In this document: one piece after another, positions 9,516-18,903 of the stretch
How the letters are laid out: every line of letters starts with the position of its first letter
Position numbering within the stretch: the stretch's first letter is position 1
Translations under genes and position numbers: made by a program
NCBI GenBank assembly: GCA_000233775.1
Contig: CP003096.1
Span: forward strand, 956,501 to 1,020,500
Length of the DNA: 64,000 nucleotides
Reading direction: 5' to 3'
Source of the DNA: Thermovirga lienii DSM 17291
GTDB taxonomy: Bacteria > Synergistota > Synergistia > Synergistales > Thermovirgaceae
The notes under the pieces: model-generated
The model's database searches: none
The model's input: the letters and a program-made list of their open reading frames with translations, nothing else
Told to the model about the DNA's origin: nothing

Positions 9516-11271
9516 ATGTGGGATTATAAGGGGAATCTCTGGCCCTGTAATAAAAGCCGAATCTAAGGTCCCAACTAGACTTTATGAAGTAGTAAGGGTC
9601 GGTAAGGAAGGACTTTTAGGAGAAGTTATACGGATTAGGGGGTCATTCGTAGATGTGCAGGTTTACGAAGACACCACAGGCCTAAGGGTAGGGGAGCCGG
9701 TAGTTTTCAGCGGAGAACTTCTGTCTGTGGAGCTTGGTCCTGGTGTCTTAGGGACTGTGTTGGATGGTATAGGTCGCCCGCTGAGTAGAATTGGGGCAGA
9801 GGACGGTATTTTCCTTAAGAGAGGTTTCGCTGCTCCAACCGTTCCAAGGGACCTTAAATGGAAATTTGTTCCTTTAATGCAAGAAGGCCAGGAGTTCTTT
9901 CCAGGTGATGTTTATGGGGTAATGGTTGACGTGGGAGGTTTCCAACATAAACTCATGATACCTCCTATGGCGAAGCCCGGGAAGGTTGCTTGGATAGCTG
10001 CTGAAGGGGAATATAAAGCAGAGGATCTTCTTTTTGAATCTACCCAAGGACTATCTTTGTGTTGTGTCCAGAAATGGAACGTTAGAGTCTCCCGTCCCTT
10101 TAAGGAACGCCTTCCGTTTAACGAACCTCTAATAACAGGGCAGAGGATTCTGGATACCCTGTTCCCTGTGGCGTTGGGTGGGGCATCTGTGGTGCCAGGG
10201 GGCTTTGGAACTGGAAAGACAGTTACGCAGCAGTCGCTGGCCAAGTGGTGCAACGCTGACATCATAATTTACATAGGGTGTGGGGAGCGAGGAAACGAGA
10301 TGACAGAGGTATTGGAGGAGTTTCCTCATCTCAAAGATCCCAGAACGGGAAAAGCCCTTATGGACAGGATGATTCTAATCGCTAATACTTCCAACATGCC
10401 TGTGGCTGCCAGAGAGGCTAGCATATATTTGGGCATGACGCTGGCTGAATACTTCAGAGATATGGGGAATAACGTAGCCATAATGGCTGATTCCACTTCT
10501 AGGTGGGCTGAGGCCCTAAGAGAAATAAGTGGAAGACTTGAAGAGATGCCAGGGGAAGAAGGGTATCCTGCTTATCTTTCATCCAGACTTTCTCAATACT
10601 ATGAGAGGGCAGGCAGAGTAAAGGTGCTGTGTTCTGACGAGCGTGAAGGCTCTATAACTGTCATAAACGCTGTCTCTCCGCCGGGGGGGGATTTCTCTGA
10701 ACCAGTGACTCAAGCCAGTTTGAGGCTTTCTGGTGCTTTCTGGGCCCTTGATAAATCTCTGGCTCAGAAGAGGCATTTCCCTTCCATAAATTGGCACTTA
10801 AGCTACACCTTGTATGAACATTCACTATCCGATTACTTCAATAGGAAGCTAGGAGCGCAATGGAGTGAATTGGTCCTTTGGTTGAGGGAGTTATTGGAGG
10901 ATGAGAAGAAACTGGAGGAATTAGTGCAGATAGTGGGAAGAGACGCCCTGGAGGAACTGGATAGATGGAAGCTTCACCTGGCATGGCTGGTTAAAAGTTT
11001 CTATCTTCAGCAAAATGCCTTCGATGATAAGGATGCTTTTTGTCCTCTTGAAAAGCAAAAGCTTCTGCTGGAGTTTTTCAAAGAGATGGATTGTAAGGTA
11101 GTAGATAAAGTGAAAGAGGGGGTGCTCTTCTCTCAGATACAAAGGATTCCCATACAAATGTGGCTGGAAGAAATGCGAAAGCTACAGGTTGAGGAAATGC
11201 AAACCAAAAAACATGAATATATTACCGCACTCGATAGAGAATTGGACTCACTAGAGGTGATAAGATCATGA
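9508..11271 (+). CDS. ntpA: V/A-type ATPase catalytic subunit A
   Basis: Catalytic nucleotide-binding subunit of the A3B3 head. It has 587 residues. The N-terminal beta barrel (1-70) is followed by the A-specific bulge (about 110-200) and the nucleotide-binding domain. The Walker A loop GGFGTGKT is at 231-238. Other marks are the GCGERGNEMTEVLEEFP block, MADSTSRWAEALREISGRLEEMPGEEGYP, and SPPGGDFSEPVTQASLRL. I start at ATG 9508 because GGGAGGA ends eight bases upstream; TTG 9505 is the alternative. The stop overlaps the B start as ATGA. Confidence 0.98.
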   Translation: MDRCGIIRGISGPVIKAESKVPTRLYEVVRVGKEGLLGEVIRIRGSFVDVQVYEDTTGLRVGEPVVFSGELLSVELGPGVLGTVLDGIGRPLSRIGAEDGIFLKRGFAAPTVPRDLKWKFVPLMQEGQEFFPGDVYGVMVDVGGFQHKLMIPPMAKPGKVAWIAAEGEYKAEDLLFESTQGLSLCCVQKWNVRVSRPFKERLPFNEPLITGQRILDTLFPVALGGASVVPGGFGTGKTVTQQSLAKWCNADIIIYIGCGERGNEMTEVLEEFPHLKDPRTGKALMDRMILIANTSNMPVAAREASIYLGMTLAEYFRDMGNNVAIMADSTSRWAEALREISGRLEEMPGEEGYPAYLSSRLSQYYERAGRVKVLCSDEREGSITVINAVSPPGGDFSEPVTQASLRLSGAFWALDKSLAQKRHFPSINWHLSYTLYEHSLSDYFNRKLGAQWSELVLWLRELLEDEKKLEELVQIVGRDALEELDRWKLHLAWLVKSFYLQQNAFDDKDAFCPLEKQKLLLEFFKEMDCKVVDKVKEGVLFSQIQRIPIQMWLEEMRKLQVEEMQTKKHEYITALDRELDSLEVIRS

Positions 11272-12662
11272 GCCTTTACAGGGAAGGGAGCAGGGCCGTT
11301 GAGGGTATAACTGGTCCCCTTTTATTTGTCTCAGGAATAAAGAATGGTGGTTATGGGGAGATAGTATCCATAGAGACGGGGACGTCTACTTTGATGGGAC
11401 AGGTATTGCAGGTGGAAGATGAAATATGCGTAATCCAAGTTTTTGAAGACACCATGGGACTTGACCCTGCGTCAACCACCGTCTGGCTACAACGGGATGT
11501 TATGCGAATGCCTTTGAGCCCTGCACTCAAAGGAAGAGTGCTAAATGGTAGGGGGGAACCCATAGACCATAAGGGGCCTATCGTTTACGAAGAGTATAGG
11601 CTACCTATTCAGGGTTTACCGTTAAATCCAGTGATGCGTTCCAGTCCTAACGCTTACATTGAGACAGGCATCTCCTCGATAGATGTGATGAATACCTTGG
11701 TTAGGGGGCAAAAGCTTCCTATTTTTTCAGGGGCTGGATTGCCTGCCAATGAGCTTGCTACACAGATTGTCAAGCAGGCCAGAGTTCCAGGAGCGAGAGG
11801 ACGATTCCTTCCCATATTTGCAGCTGTTGGGATAACCGCCAGGGAAGCCCAGTATTTTATAAACTTTTTCAACGATACGGGAGCCATACATAATGGCATT
11901 TTTTTCATAAATCTTGCCAGTGATTCGGCTGTGGAAAGGATACTTACTCCTAGACTGGCCTTGACAGCCGCTGAATATTTTGCTTTTTCCCTTGGATATG
12001 ATGTCTTAGTGGTTATTACGGACATGCTTTATTATTGTGAGGCCTTGCGAGAAATAAGTGCAGTAAGAGATGAAGTTCCAGGTAGGAGAGGTTATCCGGG
12101 ATATATGTACTCTGACCTTGCTAGCATATTTGAGAGGGCTGGGTGTGTGAAAGGCAGAAAGGGTAGTGTGACTCAGCTTCCTATAATAACCATGCCAGGA
12201 GATGACATGACCCATCCAGTTGTGGATTTGTCTGGGTATATAACAGAAGGGCAGATAGTATTGGATAGAAGCCTGAACGACAGAAATATATACCCTCCTA
12301 TAAACGTTTTGCCCAGTTTGAGCAGGCTTATGAATAAAGGAATAGGAAAAGGAAGGACGGTAAAGGAGCATAGGAGCCTCGCGGATCAGTTATATGCTTC
12401 TTACGCCAAAGCGAAAGAGGTAGAGAGGTTAAGGCTTATAGTGGGAGAAGATGGCCTCACTCCAGAGGAGAAGCTCTTTTTGCGCTTCGGTGAAATTTTT
12501 GAAAAAGAGTTTTTGAATCAAGGAAATATATATAGAGACTTAAAGCAATCGATGGAGATAGCATGGGATTGCTTGTCTGTCCTCCCGAGGGAGGCTCTGT
12601 TCAAGTTGTCGGAGGATGTAATCACAGAAAAGCTGGCCGGAAGGGAAAGAAAAAACCAATGA
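11268..12662 (+). CDS. ntpB: V/A-type ATPase subunit B
   Basis: Non-catalytic nucleotide-binding-fold subunit that alternates with A in the hexameric head. It has 464 residues, normal length. It shows GRGEPIDHKGPI, the LPIFSGAGLPANELATQIVKQ region where a true P-loop would sit, and RDEVPGRRGYPGYMYSDLASIFERAG. The lack of GxGKT is normal for B. It starts at ATG 11268 with a four-base overlap to A and ends with a four-base overlap to D. Confidence 0.97.
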   Translation: MSLYREGSRAVEGITGPLLFVSGIKNGGYGEIVSIETGTSTLMGQVLQVEDEICVIQVFEDTMGLDPASTTVWLQRDVMRMPLSPALKGRVLNGRGEPIDHKGPIVYEEYRLPIQGLPLNPVMRSSPNAYIETGISSIDVMNTLVRGQKLPIFSGAGLPANELATQIVKQARVPGARGRFLPIFAAVGITAREAQYFINFFNDTGAIHNGIFFINLASDSAVERILTPRLALTAAEYFAFSLGYDVLVVITDMLYYCEALREISAVRDEVPGRRGYPGYMYSDLASIFERAGCVKGRKGSVTQLPIITMPGDDMTHPVVDLSGYITEGQIVLDRSLNDRNIYPPINVLPSLSRLMNKGIGKGRTVKEHRSLADQLYASYAKAKEVERLRLIVGEDGLTPEEKLFLRFGEIFEKEFLNQGNIYRDLKQSMEIAWDCLSVLPREALFKLSEDVITEKLAGRERKNQ

Positions 12663-13303
12663 GCTCTCAGTTGATACCTACTAGGGATCAAGTAATACTG
12701 TTACGAAGGCAAATAAATATAGTTAGTTTTGGCAGAACTCTATTAGAGAAAAAGAAGGATGCTTTGCTAAGGGCCATAGAGGAAGATAGGAAGGTGTTTT
12801 CAGAGAAGGAAAAGCGTTTAAAGGGTCTAATCCGTAAGTTAAATTACTTGTATGCGTTGGTGCGTATGTACGAAGGGAATACAACTGTAAAACTGTTATC
12901 GATGAATAAACCTAGCATAGAGCTAAAATCTACCATGCACACTCTAATGGGGTGTAAGTATTTACAATACAAATGTAAAAAGGCAGAGGGTTTTACTTTG
13001 GAGGAAGTAGCGCTAGACCCTGCCTTGACTTCCTTTTACGTAGATGATCTTCTGCGGACTTTGACGGATACTGAATCTGTCCTGTGGGATTTCATAAACA
13101 CCAAGACCAAGTTGAATGCCCTTGAGGCGGAGCTGAAAAAAACTATGATGAAGGTTAACACACTAGATTACGTGATTTTACCCAAGCTTAAGACCGATTT
13201 GAATTATATAATGGACATACTTAACGAACGAGAAAGGCAAGAAAGATATATCGCAAAGAAAGTCTCACGCAGAAAAAGTTCACAAAGGGACGTTAAAGTG
13301 TAG
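12659..13303 (+). CDS. ntpD: V/A-type ATPase subunit D
   Basis: Central rotor shaft, the counterpart of F-type gamma. It has 214 residues and two long helices. The N-terminal IPTRDQVILLRRQINIVSFGRTLLEKKKDALL and the C-terminal LDYVILPKLKTDLNYIMDILNERERQE (each longer than quoted motifs elsewhere, recognisable as the D signature) pack as a coiled coil. I start at ATG 12659, which overlaps the atpB stop. An upstream in-frame ATG at 12563 would add a basic tail unlike the family. It is the last gene of this ATPase set. Confidence 0.93.
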   Translation: MSSQLIPTRDQVILLRRQINIVSFGRTLLEKKKDALLRAIEEDRKVFSEKEKRLKGLIRKLNYLYALVRMYEGNTTVKLLSMNKPSIELKSTMHTLMGCKYLQYKCKKAEGFTLEEVALDPALTSFYVDDLLRTLTDTESVLWDFINTKTKLNALEAELKKTMMKVNTLDYVILPKLKTDLNYIMDILNERERQERYIAKKVSRRKSSQRDVKV

Positions 13304-13347
13304 GGGTGCAGAATTAAGCATGTTTCTCAGCATGAGAGGTTGAAAAA

Positions 13348-13812
13348 GTGAAAATAGAAATATTGACAGTGGGTAAGCCAAAAGCGTCATACGTCAAGGA
13401 CGGTTTGTCTGAATATTTAAAGAGGTTAAAAGTACATCTTCCTTTAAGCATGAAGCATGTTCCCGATCGCTCCAAGAGGAAAAATGCCGAAAAAGTATTG
13501 GAGGAAGAAGGAAAGGAGATATTAAGTACTGTAGGGGATGAAGATTTTTTGGTTCTTTTGGATGTCGATGGCCGTCTAGTAGACAGCGTTTCTTTTGCTG
13601 CATGGGTGCAAAAGAAACTGAACGAAACGCCCAAAAAGCTAATTTTTTGTGTTGGAGGTGCATATGGGGTATCTGAGGACGTAAAAAGAAGAGCAAATTT
13701 TCTTTTGTCCCTTTCTCCCATGACCTTTCCTCACGAGATGAGTTTGCTTATCCTGGTGGAGCAACTTTATAGGGCAGTTATGATCAATAAAGGTAGTGCA
13801 TATCACCATTGA
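13348..13812 (+). CDS. rlmH: 23S rRNA (pseudouridine1915-N3)-methyltransferase
   Basis: SPOUT-fold methyltransferase that uses SAM to methylate pseudouridine 1915 in helix 69 of 23S rRNA on assembled ribosomes. It has 154 residues, normal. It shows LLDVDGR, the SAM-knot glycine loop CVGGAYGVSEDVK and the C-terminal MTFPHEMSLLILVEQLYRA...GSAYHH signature. It starts at GTG 13348 with GAGAGG about ten bases upstream. It begins 44 bases after atpD with no clear terminator between, so it may be read from the same transcript. Confidence 0.96.
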   Translation: MKIEILTVGKPKASYVKDGLSEYLKRLKVHLPLSMKHVPDRSKRKNAEKVLEEEGKEILSTVGDEDFLVLLDVDGRLVDSVSFAAWVQKKLNETPKKLIFCVGGAYGVSEDVKRRANFLLSLSPMTFPHEMSLLILVEQLYRAVMINKGSAYHH

Positions 13813-13854
13813 ATGAGATAAGATAGACAAAAAACGATATTTTATAGGAGGCAA

Positions 13855-14172
13855 ATGAGAACGATGAAGATGGATCATATTTTAAAGCAGGCAAAGAAAC
13901 TACAGGCGGAAATGGCCAGGGTTCAAGAGGAACTGGCTAACGAGGTTGTGGAGGGAAGCGCCGGTGGAGGGCTCGTCAAAGTAAAGGCAAATGGACAGGG
14001 AGATATCGTTGGAATCGACATAGATGTGGAAGTTATTGACCCTGAGGAAAAAGAGATGCTTGAAGATTTGATCCTTGCTGCTATCAGTGACGCTTTGACT
14101 AAAAGTAGGGAGCTCGCTCAAAAGAGGATGGGGGCTTTCAGCAAAGGTTTTGGTCTCCCTGGACTAATGTAG
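13855..14172 (+). CDS. YbaB/EbfC family nucleoid-associated protein
   Basis: Small dimeric DNA-binding protein of the YbaB/EbfC family, nearly always encoded beside recR as here. It has about 105 residues with the family pattern: an N-terminal helix ILKQAKKLQAEMARVQEELAN, the glycine turn EGSAGGGLVKVKANGQGDIVGIDID, then EMLEDLILAAISDAL. ATG 13855 lies only three bases after the TAGGAGG motif; ATG 13864 lies twelve bases after it, so either could be used. recR follows after twelve bases. The dnaX gene that usually precedes this pair is absent. Confidence 0.92.
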   Translation: MRTMKMDHILKQAKKLQAEMARVQEELANEVVEGSAGGGLVKVKANGQGDIVGIDIDVEVIDPEEKEMLEDLILAAISDALTKSRELAQKRMGAFSKGFGLPGLM

Positions 14173-14184
14173 GAGGGAGAAGTC

Positions 14185-14799
14185 TTGGATAGGGATCCTT
14201 TAAAGAAGGTAATCAGTCTCCTTGAAAAAATTCCAGGAGTAGGAGAAAAGACGGCACGGCGTTATGCCCTGTTTTTGCTCCAACAGTCGAAGGAGTATTC
14301 TATTGAACTGTCAAAGGCAATATTAGAACTGAAAGAAAATACAGGGTCTTGTCCGCAATGCGGGAATATTACATCCTCCGATGGTGAGCTTTGTGCTATT
14401 TGTTGTGACCCTATGAGGGATAGGGAGACCCTTTGTGTATTGGAAAGCCTAGAAGATTTACTCAACTTTGAGCATTCAGGTATTTACAACGGGCTTTATT
14501 TTGTTTTAGGCGGACGAATTTCTCCTATGGAAGGAGAAGACTTGGACGATGAGAGACTCAAAAAGCTTAAGGATTACGTCGTTGAAGGAAAATTTAAGGA
14601 GGTTATAATTGCTACAAACCCTAAAGTTGAGGGTGATTTAACCTTTTATGCGGTTTATGATGCCATTAAAGACTGCAACGTTGCAATAAGCAGGTTGGCC
14701 TTTGGCCTCCCAGTGGGGGGCAATATAGGGTATGCTGACCGGATGACCCTACATGCTTCTCTTGATTCAAGAGTGGCTATAAAAGACGCAAAGAGATAG
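14185..14799 (+). CDS. recR: Recombination mediator protein RecR
   Basis: Recombination mediator that works with RecF/RecO to load RecA on gapped DNA. It has 204 residues. The N-terminal helix-hairpin-helix IPGVGEKTARRYALFLL (16-32) is followed by a four-cysteine zinc finger (C56, C59, C70, C73), the Toprim domain (ESLEDLLNFEHSG; YNGLYFVLGGRISP) and the Walker-like LAFGLPVGGNIGYAD segment. The start is TTG 14185, supported by AGGAGGGAG at 14171-14179; no ATG fits. Confidence 0.97.
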   Translation: MDRDPLKKVISLLEKIPGVGEKTARRYALFLLQQSKEYSIELSKAILELKENTGSCPQCGNITSSDGELCAICCDPMRDRETLCVLESLEDLLNFEHSGIYNGLYFVLGGRISPMEGEDLDDERLKKLKDYVVEGKFKEVIIATNPKVEGDLTFYAVYDAIKDCNVAISRLAFGLPVGGNIGYADRMTLHASLDSRVAIKDAKR

Positions 14800-14814
14800 G
14801 AAGGGAGTGAGAGG

Positions 14815-15963
14815 ATGGCAAAAAAGGTCAGGAAGGTCTTAGTGGTTTTTGCTCGTAGTTTGTTTGTTTTCATAGGAGCGATTACGGGTTATGAAATTGC
14901 ATTTGTTTTGATCAGTAATAAGATGTGGCCATGGGAAAATGTTCCTCATGTAATTGTGTTGTACTTGCTCTCGGTGATTTTGTTCAGCCTGATCGGTTAT
15001 ATGGTGACTCCTCTTATTGTTAGGGTTCTCGGCTTTATAGGTTTATATCTTGAAAAAAGCATGGAGGGTATAAGCTGGAGAGATATTTCTGTAGCCATTT
15101 TTGGTCTTGTCGCTGGGTTGTTTGTTGCAAATTTAGCGGCGTTGCCTTTTACCAATCTCCCTGGTGTGGGAAGTTATATAGCCATAACATTGAATATTTT
15201 TTTGGGATACCTTGGGGTGAGGCTTTTTTTGAGCCACAAAGATGAAATTGCCAGCATGTGGACATCTATAGGGGGATTGAAAAATCGTTTCGGAAAACCC
15301 AAAAAGGAAAAATACTTTCATGAGGAATTGCTGGAAACGGGCCAGGAAGGACCGAGTCCTAAAATCCTTGATACCAGTGTTATTATAGACGGGAGAATAT
15401 TGGACATCGCGGCTACTGGTTTCGTGGAGGGAGTGTTTATCCTTCCCAAATTTGTCCTTAATGAGCTTCAGTCCATAGCCGATTCGACAGATCCCTTGAG
15501 ACGAACAAAAGGAAGACGAGGCCTCGATGTAATCAAGGAACTGCAGAGGGTGCGGAATGTATCGGTACACATAGTTGGTAAATCTGTAAACGACCTAGGG
15601 GTTGACTCTGTAGATGCTGGAATAGTTGCCCTTGCTAAGGATATGGGAGCAAAAATAGTTACCACAGATTACAACCTCAATAAGATAGCTCAAATACAAG
15701 GCGTTGAGGTTCTTAACGTGAACGAGCTTGCCAATGCCCTAAAGCCCATCTTGCTTCCTGGCGAGAACGTCATAGTGGATTTGATAAGAGAGGGCAAGGA
15801 ACCTAAGCAGGGAGTTGGATACCTCGATGATGGGACCATGCTGGTGGTTGAGGATGGGGAAAGGTACATAGGAAGCAGAGTAGAGGTCACCATTACTTCC
15901 ATGCTTCAAACACCAGCGGGCAGAATGGCCTTTGGTAGAGTAAAAAGAGAGGTAAAACCTTGA
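14815..15963 (+). CDS. Membrane-anchored PIN/TRAM domain protein (YacL-like)
   Basis: A 382-residue protein with four N-terminal membrane segments (roughly 9-33, 46-78, 90-112, 120-140), then a PIN-type nuclease fold starting at ILDTSVIIDGRILDIA, and a C-terminal TRAM RNA-binding domain (about 320-380, GVGYLDDGTMLVVEDG...). PIN acidic residues are visible (DTSVIIDGR, ADSTDPLRRTKGRRGLD, DLGVDSVDAGIVALA, VTTDYNLNKIA). The Bacillus homologue YacL also lies directly upstream of ispD. Activity in this family is mostly inferred. It starts at ATG 14815 after GGAAGGGAGTGAGAGG and overlaps ispDF by four bases. Confidence 0.9.
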   Translation: MAKKVRKVLVVFARSLFVFIGAITGYEIAFVLISNKMWPWENVPHVIVLYLLSVILFSLIGYMVTPLIVRVLGFIGLYLEKSMEGISWRDISVAIFGLVAGLFVANLAALPFTNLPGVGSYIAITLNIFLGYLGVRLFLSHKDEIASMWTSIGGLKNRFGKPKKEKYFHEELLETGQEGPSPKILDTSVIIDGRILDIAATGFVEGVFILPKFVLNELQSIADSTDPLRRTKGRRGLDVIKELQRVRNVSVHIVGKSVNDLGVDSVDAGIVALAKDMGAKIVTTDYNLNKIAQIQGVEVLNVNELANALKPILLPGENVIVDLIREGKEPKQGVGYLDDGTMLVVEDGERYIGSRVEVTITSMLQTPAGRMAFGRVKREVKP

Positions 15964-17114
15964 AAAAGTGGTCCTTTATTGTATTGATAGGGGGAAAGGG
16001 AAACCGATTGGGAGGAACTCCCAAACAGTACAGGATGCTATGTGGGAAACCCCTTTGGGTCTGGAGTTTCGACCTTGCGAAGAACCTTGTCTCAATGAAC
16101 GAGGTAGACGAGGTTATTGTAGTTGCCCCTACAGAGGATGTTGACCTCTTAAGACAGAAACTAGCATGTTATTCATGGGTAAAAGTTGTCTCTGGAGGAA
16201 AGACCAGACATGATTCAGTTGTTTCAGGATTGAAAGCAGCAAAAGGTGACTACGTGTTTGTGCACGATGGGGCTAGGCCTTTTGCAGATTTGGCCATGTG
16301 CTTGAGACTTAAAGAGGAAGCCATCTTAAGTGGGGCAGCAGTACCAGTTTTGGAAGTTGTAGATGCGTTGAAGAAACAAGAAGGAGAGATCTTAGTTACC
16401 GTTCCGAGGGAGAATTTCCTCCTGGCCCAAACACCGCAAGTGTATCCGCGAGATTTGCTCTTGAAAGTTATGGAAGAGGCGAGTAACAAAGTAAGGGATG
16501 AGTCAGAGGCATGGAGTCAGGCAGGTTTCCCGGTTGGTCTTGTGAAGGGCAACGTTCAAAATATGAAGGTTACCTTTTTGGAGGATTGGGAATTTGCAAA
16601 AATGATTGGTAGCTATTATCAATGTGTTGAGCGATGTGGGGTCGGCTACGATACTCATCCTCTGGAGCCGGGGAGGCCCCTGGTGTTGGGAGGGGTTAAG
16701 ATACCTTCGACCTTGGGGTCTGTGGGGCATTCTGATGGAGATGCTTTGTGTCATGCTATATCAGATGCTATATTAGGGGCCTGCGGTGAACCAGATATCG
16801 GTTTGCTTTTTCCAGCTTCCGATGCCAAGTACAAAGGTGCCAATAGCTTGACTCTGCTGAAGGAAGTTGTTAGTAGGGTGCAAGAAAAAGGTTGGCAAGT
16901 GCTTTGGGTAGACTCAGTAATAATTCTCCAATATCCCAGGTTGGCTCCTTTCATTAACGAAATTAAAAGATCCCTGGGAAAGGTTTTATGCGATCCAAGA
17001 GGTAACGGAATAGTGAACGTGAAAGCCAAATCGGCAGAGCATATTGATAGTGCAGGCTCAGGCATGGCCGTCCATTGTCATGCTGTGGCCATGTTGCGGA
17101 GAATTTCAGATTAG
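15960..17114 (+). CDS. ispDF: Bifunctional MEP cytidylyltransferase / MECDP synthase
   Basis: Two enzymes of the MEP isoprenoid pathway in one chain of 384 residues. IspD (1 to about 215) activates methylerythritol 4-phosphate with CTP and shows IGGKGNRLGGTPKQY and the HDGARPF loop. IspF (about 225-384) cyclises the kinase product and shows GVGYDTHPLEPGRPLVLGG with its metal ligands, GHSDGDALCHAISDAILG, DIGLLFP and NVKAKSAEH. The linker is short, so intermediates are not obviously channelled; IspE, the middle step, is not in view. The start is TTG 15960, overlapping the yacL-like stop as TTGA. Confidence 0.95.
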   Translation: MKKWSFIVLIGGKGNRLGGTPKQYRMLCGKPLWVWSFDLAKNLVSMNEVDEVIVVAPTEDVDLLRQKLACYSWVKVVSGGKTRHDSVVSGLKAAKGDYVFVHDGARPFADLAMCLRLKEEAILSGAAVPVLEVVDALKKQEGEILVTVPRENFLLAQTPQVYPRDLLLKVMEEASNKVRDESEAWSQAGFPVGLVKGNVQNMKVTFLEDWEFAKMIGSYYQCVERCGVGYDTHPLEPGRPLVLGGVKIPSTLGSVGHSDGDALCHAISDAILGACGEPDIGLLFPASDAKYKGANSLTLLKEVVSRVQEKGWQVLWVDSVIILQYPRLAPFINEIKRSLGKVLCDPRGNGIVNVKAKSAEHIDSAGSGMAVHCHAVAMLRRISD

Positions 17115-17250
17115 AAATCAAAATCCTTTTGGGCTCTATGTTGAGGCTTGCCATAATTAAATGTTGGCTATAAACTATTCCCTCAAATAACGGATAATAA
17201 TGGGTGAGAGTAAAAGCTTTTATTGAGATGTGGGATGGGGGCGAGAAAAG

Positions 17251-18729
17251 ATGGATTGCGAAAAACTTATTCAAGCGGAAGAGGGTATTACTTTTGATGA
17301 TGTCCTGTTATTGCCAGGTTACAGTGAGGTTTTGCCGGCAGAAGTGGATTTGAAGACATACCTTACCCCTCAGATTAAACTTAACATACCACTGTGCAGT
17401 GCAGCGATGGATACGGTGACGGAGGGAAGGCTAGCAATAAGCCTGGCCAGAGAAGGTGGAATAGGTATCATACACAGAAACATGACAGTGGAGGAACAAG
17501 TAGCGGAGATAGATAAAGTCAAACGCTCCGAATCAGGGGTCATAGTAGATCCTTTCTATCTTCATCCTGAAGATTCCGTTAAGGATGCTGTATCATTGAT
17601 GGAACATTATCATATATCTGGTGTCCCAATAGTAGATAAGGATAATAAGCTGGTAGGGATAATCACTAATAGGGACTTGAGGTTCGTTACCAACTATGAT
17701 CAGCCCATAAAAAATGTTATGACGAAAGAAAACCTAATAACTGCCCCTGTAGGGACAACGCTGGATGGTGCTGCAGAGATACTAAAAAAACACAAAGTAG
17801 AAAAACTTCCACTCGTAGATTCCAACGGCATATTAAAGGGATTGATCACCATCAAGGATATAAGAAAAGCTAAAGACTTCCCCAATGCCTGCAAGGATGA
17901 ACATGGGCGGCTTAGAGTTGGAGCCGCTTTGGGGGTAGGAGAAGGAGCCCTTGTGAGGGCGGATAAGTTTGTAGAGGCTGGAGTAGATGTTCTTGTGGTA
18001 GACACGGCCCATGGGCATTCCAAGGCCGTTATAGAGACAGTTAGACAGATTAGGAAAAGGCACGGGAATATACCTATAATTGCAGGTAATATCGCAACAG
18101 GAGAGGCAGCTGAAGCTCTCATAGAGGCGGGTGCAGATGGGGTGAAGGTCGGTGTTGGCCCTGGGTCCATATGTACAACCCGTGTTATTGCCGGCGTGGG
18201 AGTTCCCCAACTTTCCGCCGTAATGAGAGTGGCGAGTGTAGCTCACAAGAAGGGTAAGACCGTTATAGCGGATGGTGGGGTGCGCTTCTCTGGAGATGTA
18301 GTGAAGGCCATAGCTGCAGGTGCGGATGCCGTGATGATAGGCTCGTTGTTTGCCGGAACTGACGAGAGCCCTGGAGAAGTGACTATCTACAGGGGAAGAT
18401 CCTTTAAGAGTTACAGAGGCATGGGATCCTTGGCTGTGATGAAAGACGGTCTCAGCAAGGATAGGTATTTCCAGCAGGATGCTCCCGAAGAAAAGCTGGT
18501 GCCGGAAGGAATAGAGGGATTGGTCCCCTATAAGGGACCTTTAAGCGGTGTCGTGTATCAGCTTGTTGGCGGTTTGCGTTCTGGAATGGGATATGTAGGA
18601 GCCGCAAATATCAATGAATTGCAACAGAAGGCACGATTTGTAAGAGTAACATCCGCAGGAGTTAAAGAAAGTCATCCTCATGACGTGGTCATAACCAAAG
18701 AGGCTCCTAACTATTGGGTGGAAGCCTAG
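17251..18729 (+). CDS. guaB: IMP dehydrogenase
   Basis: Catalyses the NAD+-dependent oxidation of IMP to XMP, the first committed step of GMP synthesis. It has 492 residues. The TIM barrel is interrupted by a two-CBS regulatory module at roughly 95-215. The catalytic cysteine is C308 in GPGSICTTR, with [10 protein letters not shown]-like substrate residues early ([10 protein letters not shown]) and the flap YRGMGS...[18 protein letters not shown] start at ATG 17251 after a GGGGGCGAG motif; GTG 17230 lies upstream. The 136-base gap before it has no convincing promoter. Confidence 0.97.
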   Translation: MDCEKLIQAEEGITFDDVLLLPGYSEVLPAEVDLKTYLTPQIKLNIPLCSAAMDTVTEGRLAISLAREGGIGIIHRNMTVEEQVAEIDKVKRSESGVIVDPFYLHPEDSVKDAVSLMEHYHISGVPIVDKDNKLVGIITNRDLRFVTNYDQPIKNVMTKENLITAPVGTTLDGAAEILKKHKVEKLPLVDSNGILKGLITIKDIRKAKDFPNACKDEHGRLRVGAALGVGEGALVRADKFVEAGVDVLVVDTAHGHSKAVIETVRQIRKRHGNIPIIAGNIATGEAAEALIEAGADGVKVGVGPGSICTTRVIAGVGVPQLSAVMRVASVAHKKGKTVIADGGVRFSGDVVKAIAAGADAVMIGSLFAGTDESPGEVTIYRGRSFKSYRGMGSLAVMKDGLSKDRYFQQDAPEEKLVPEGIEGLVPYKGPLSGVVYQLVGGLRSGMGYVGAANINELQQKARFVRVTSAGVKESHPHDVVITKEAPNYWVEA

Positions 18730-18753
18730 AAGAATGTGAGGCTGTGAAGACTA

Positions 18754-18782
18754 TTGCTTGGTGTATGACCTAATGGTATAAT
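18754..18782 (+). promoter_or_regulatory. Promoter of the rimP-nusA-infB operon
   Basis: TTGCTT at 18754-18759 and a perfect TATAAT at 18777-18782, separated by 17 bp. Transcription would begin near 18790, about 35 bases upstream of the hairpin at 18826, so transcripts must pass that hairpin to reach rimP. Confidence 0.7.
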
Positions 18783-18825
18783 ACCCTTGTAGTAGCGCCT
18801 TAGAATTGATTGAGATGCCTTGTTG

Positions 18826-18863
18826 AGGCGAAGAGTGGGTTTTTCCTGCTCTTCGCCTTTTAT
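18826..18863 (+). terminator. Terminator-like hairpin in the rimP leader (guaB terminator or attenuator)
   Basis: AGGCGAAGAG (18826-18835) pairs with CTCTTCGCCT (18849-18858), ten pairs, followed by TTTAT. The sequence CGCCT at 18796-18800, and GCCT at 18817-18820, could each pair with the same AGGCG 5' arm and exclude the terminator. The hairpin lies between the promoter and rimP. Confidence 0.75.
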
Positions 18864-18903
18864 CTGATACATCTAATGGTTAATTATGGAAGAAGGTTGG
18901 AGT

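Noticed and set aside
17115-17250. guaB promoter or purine riboswitch
   Set aside because: Several AT-rich hexamers exist, but no pair has suitable spacing, and no riboswitch-like conserved core is seen.
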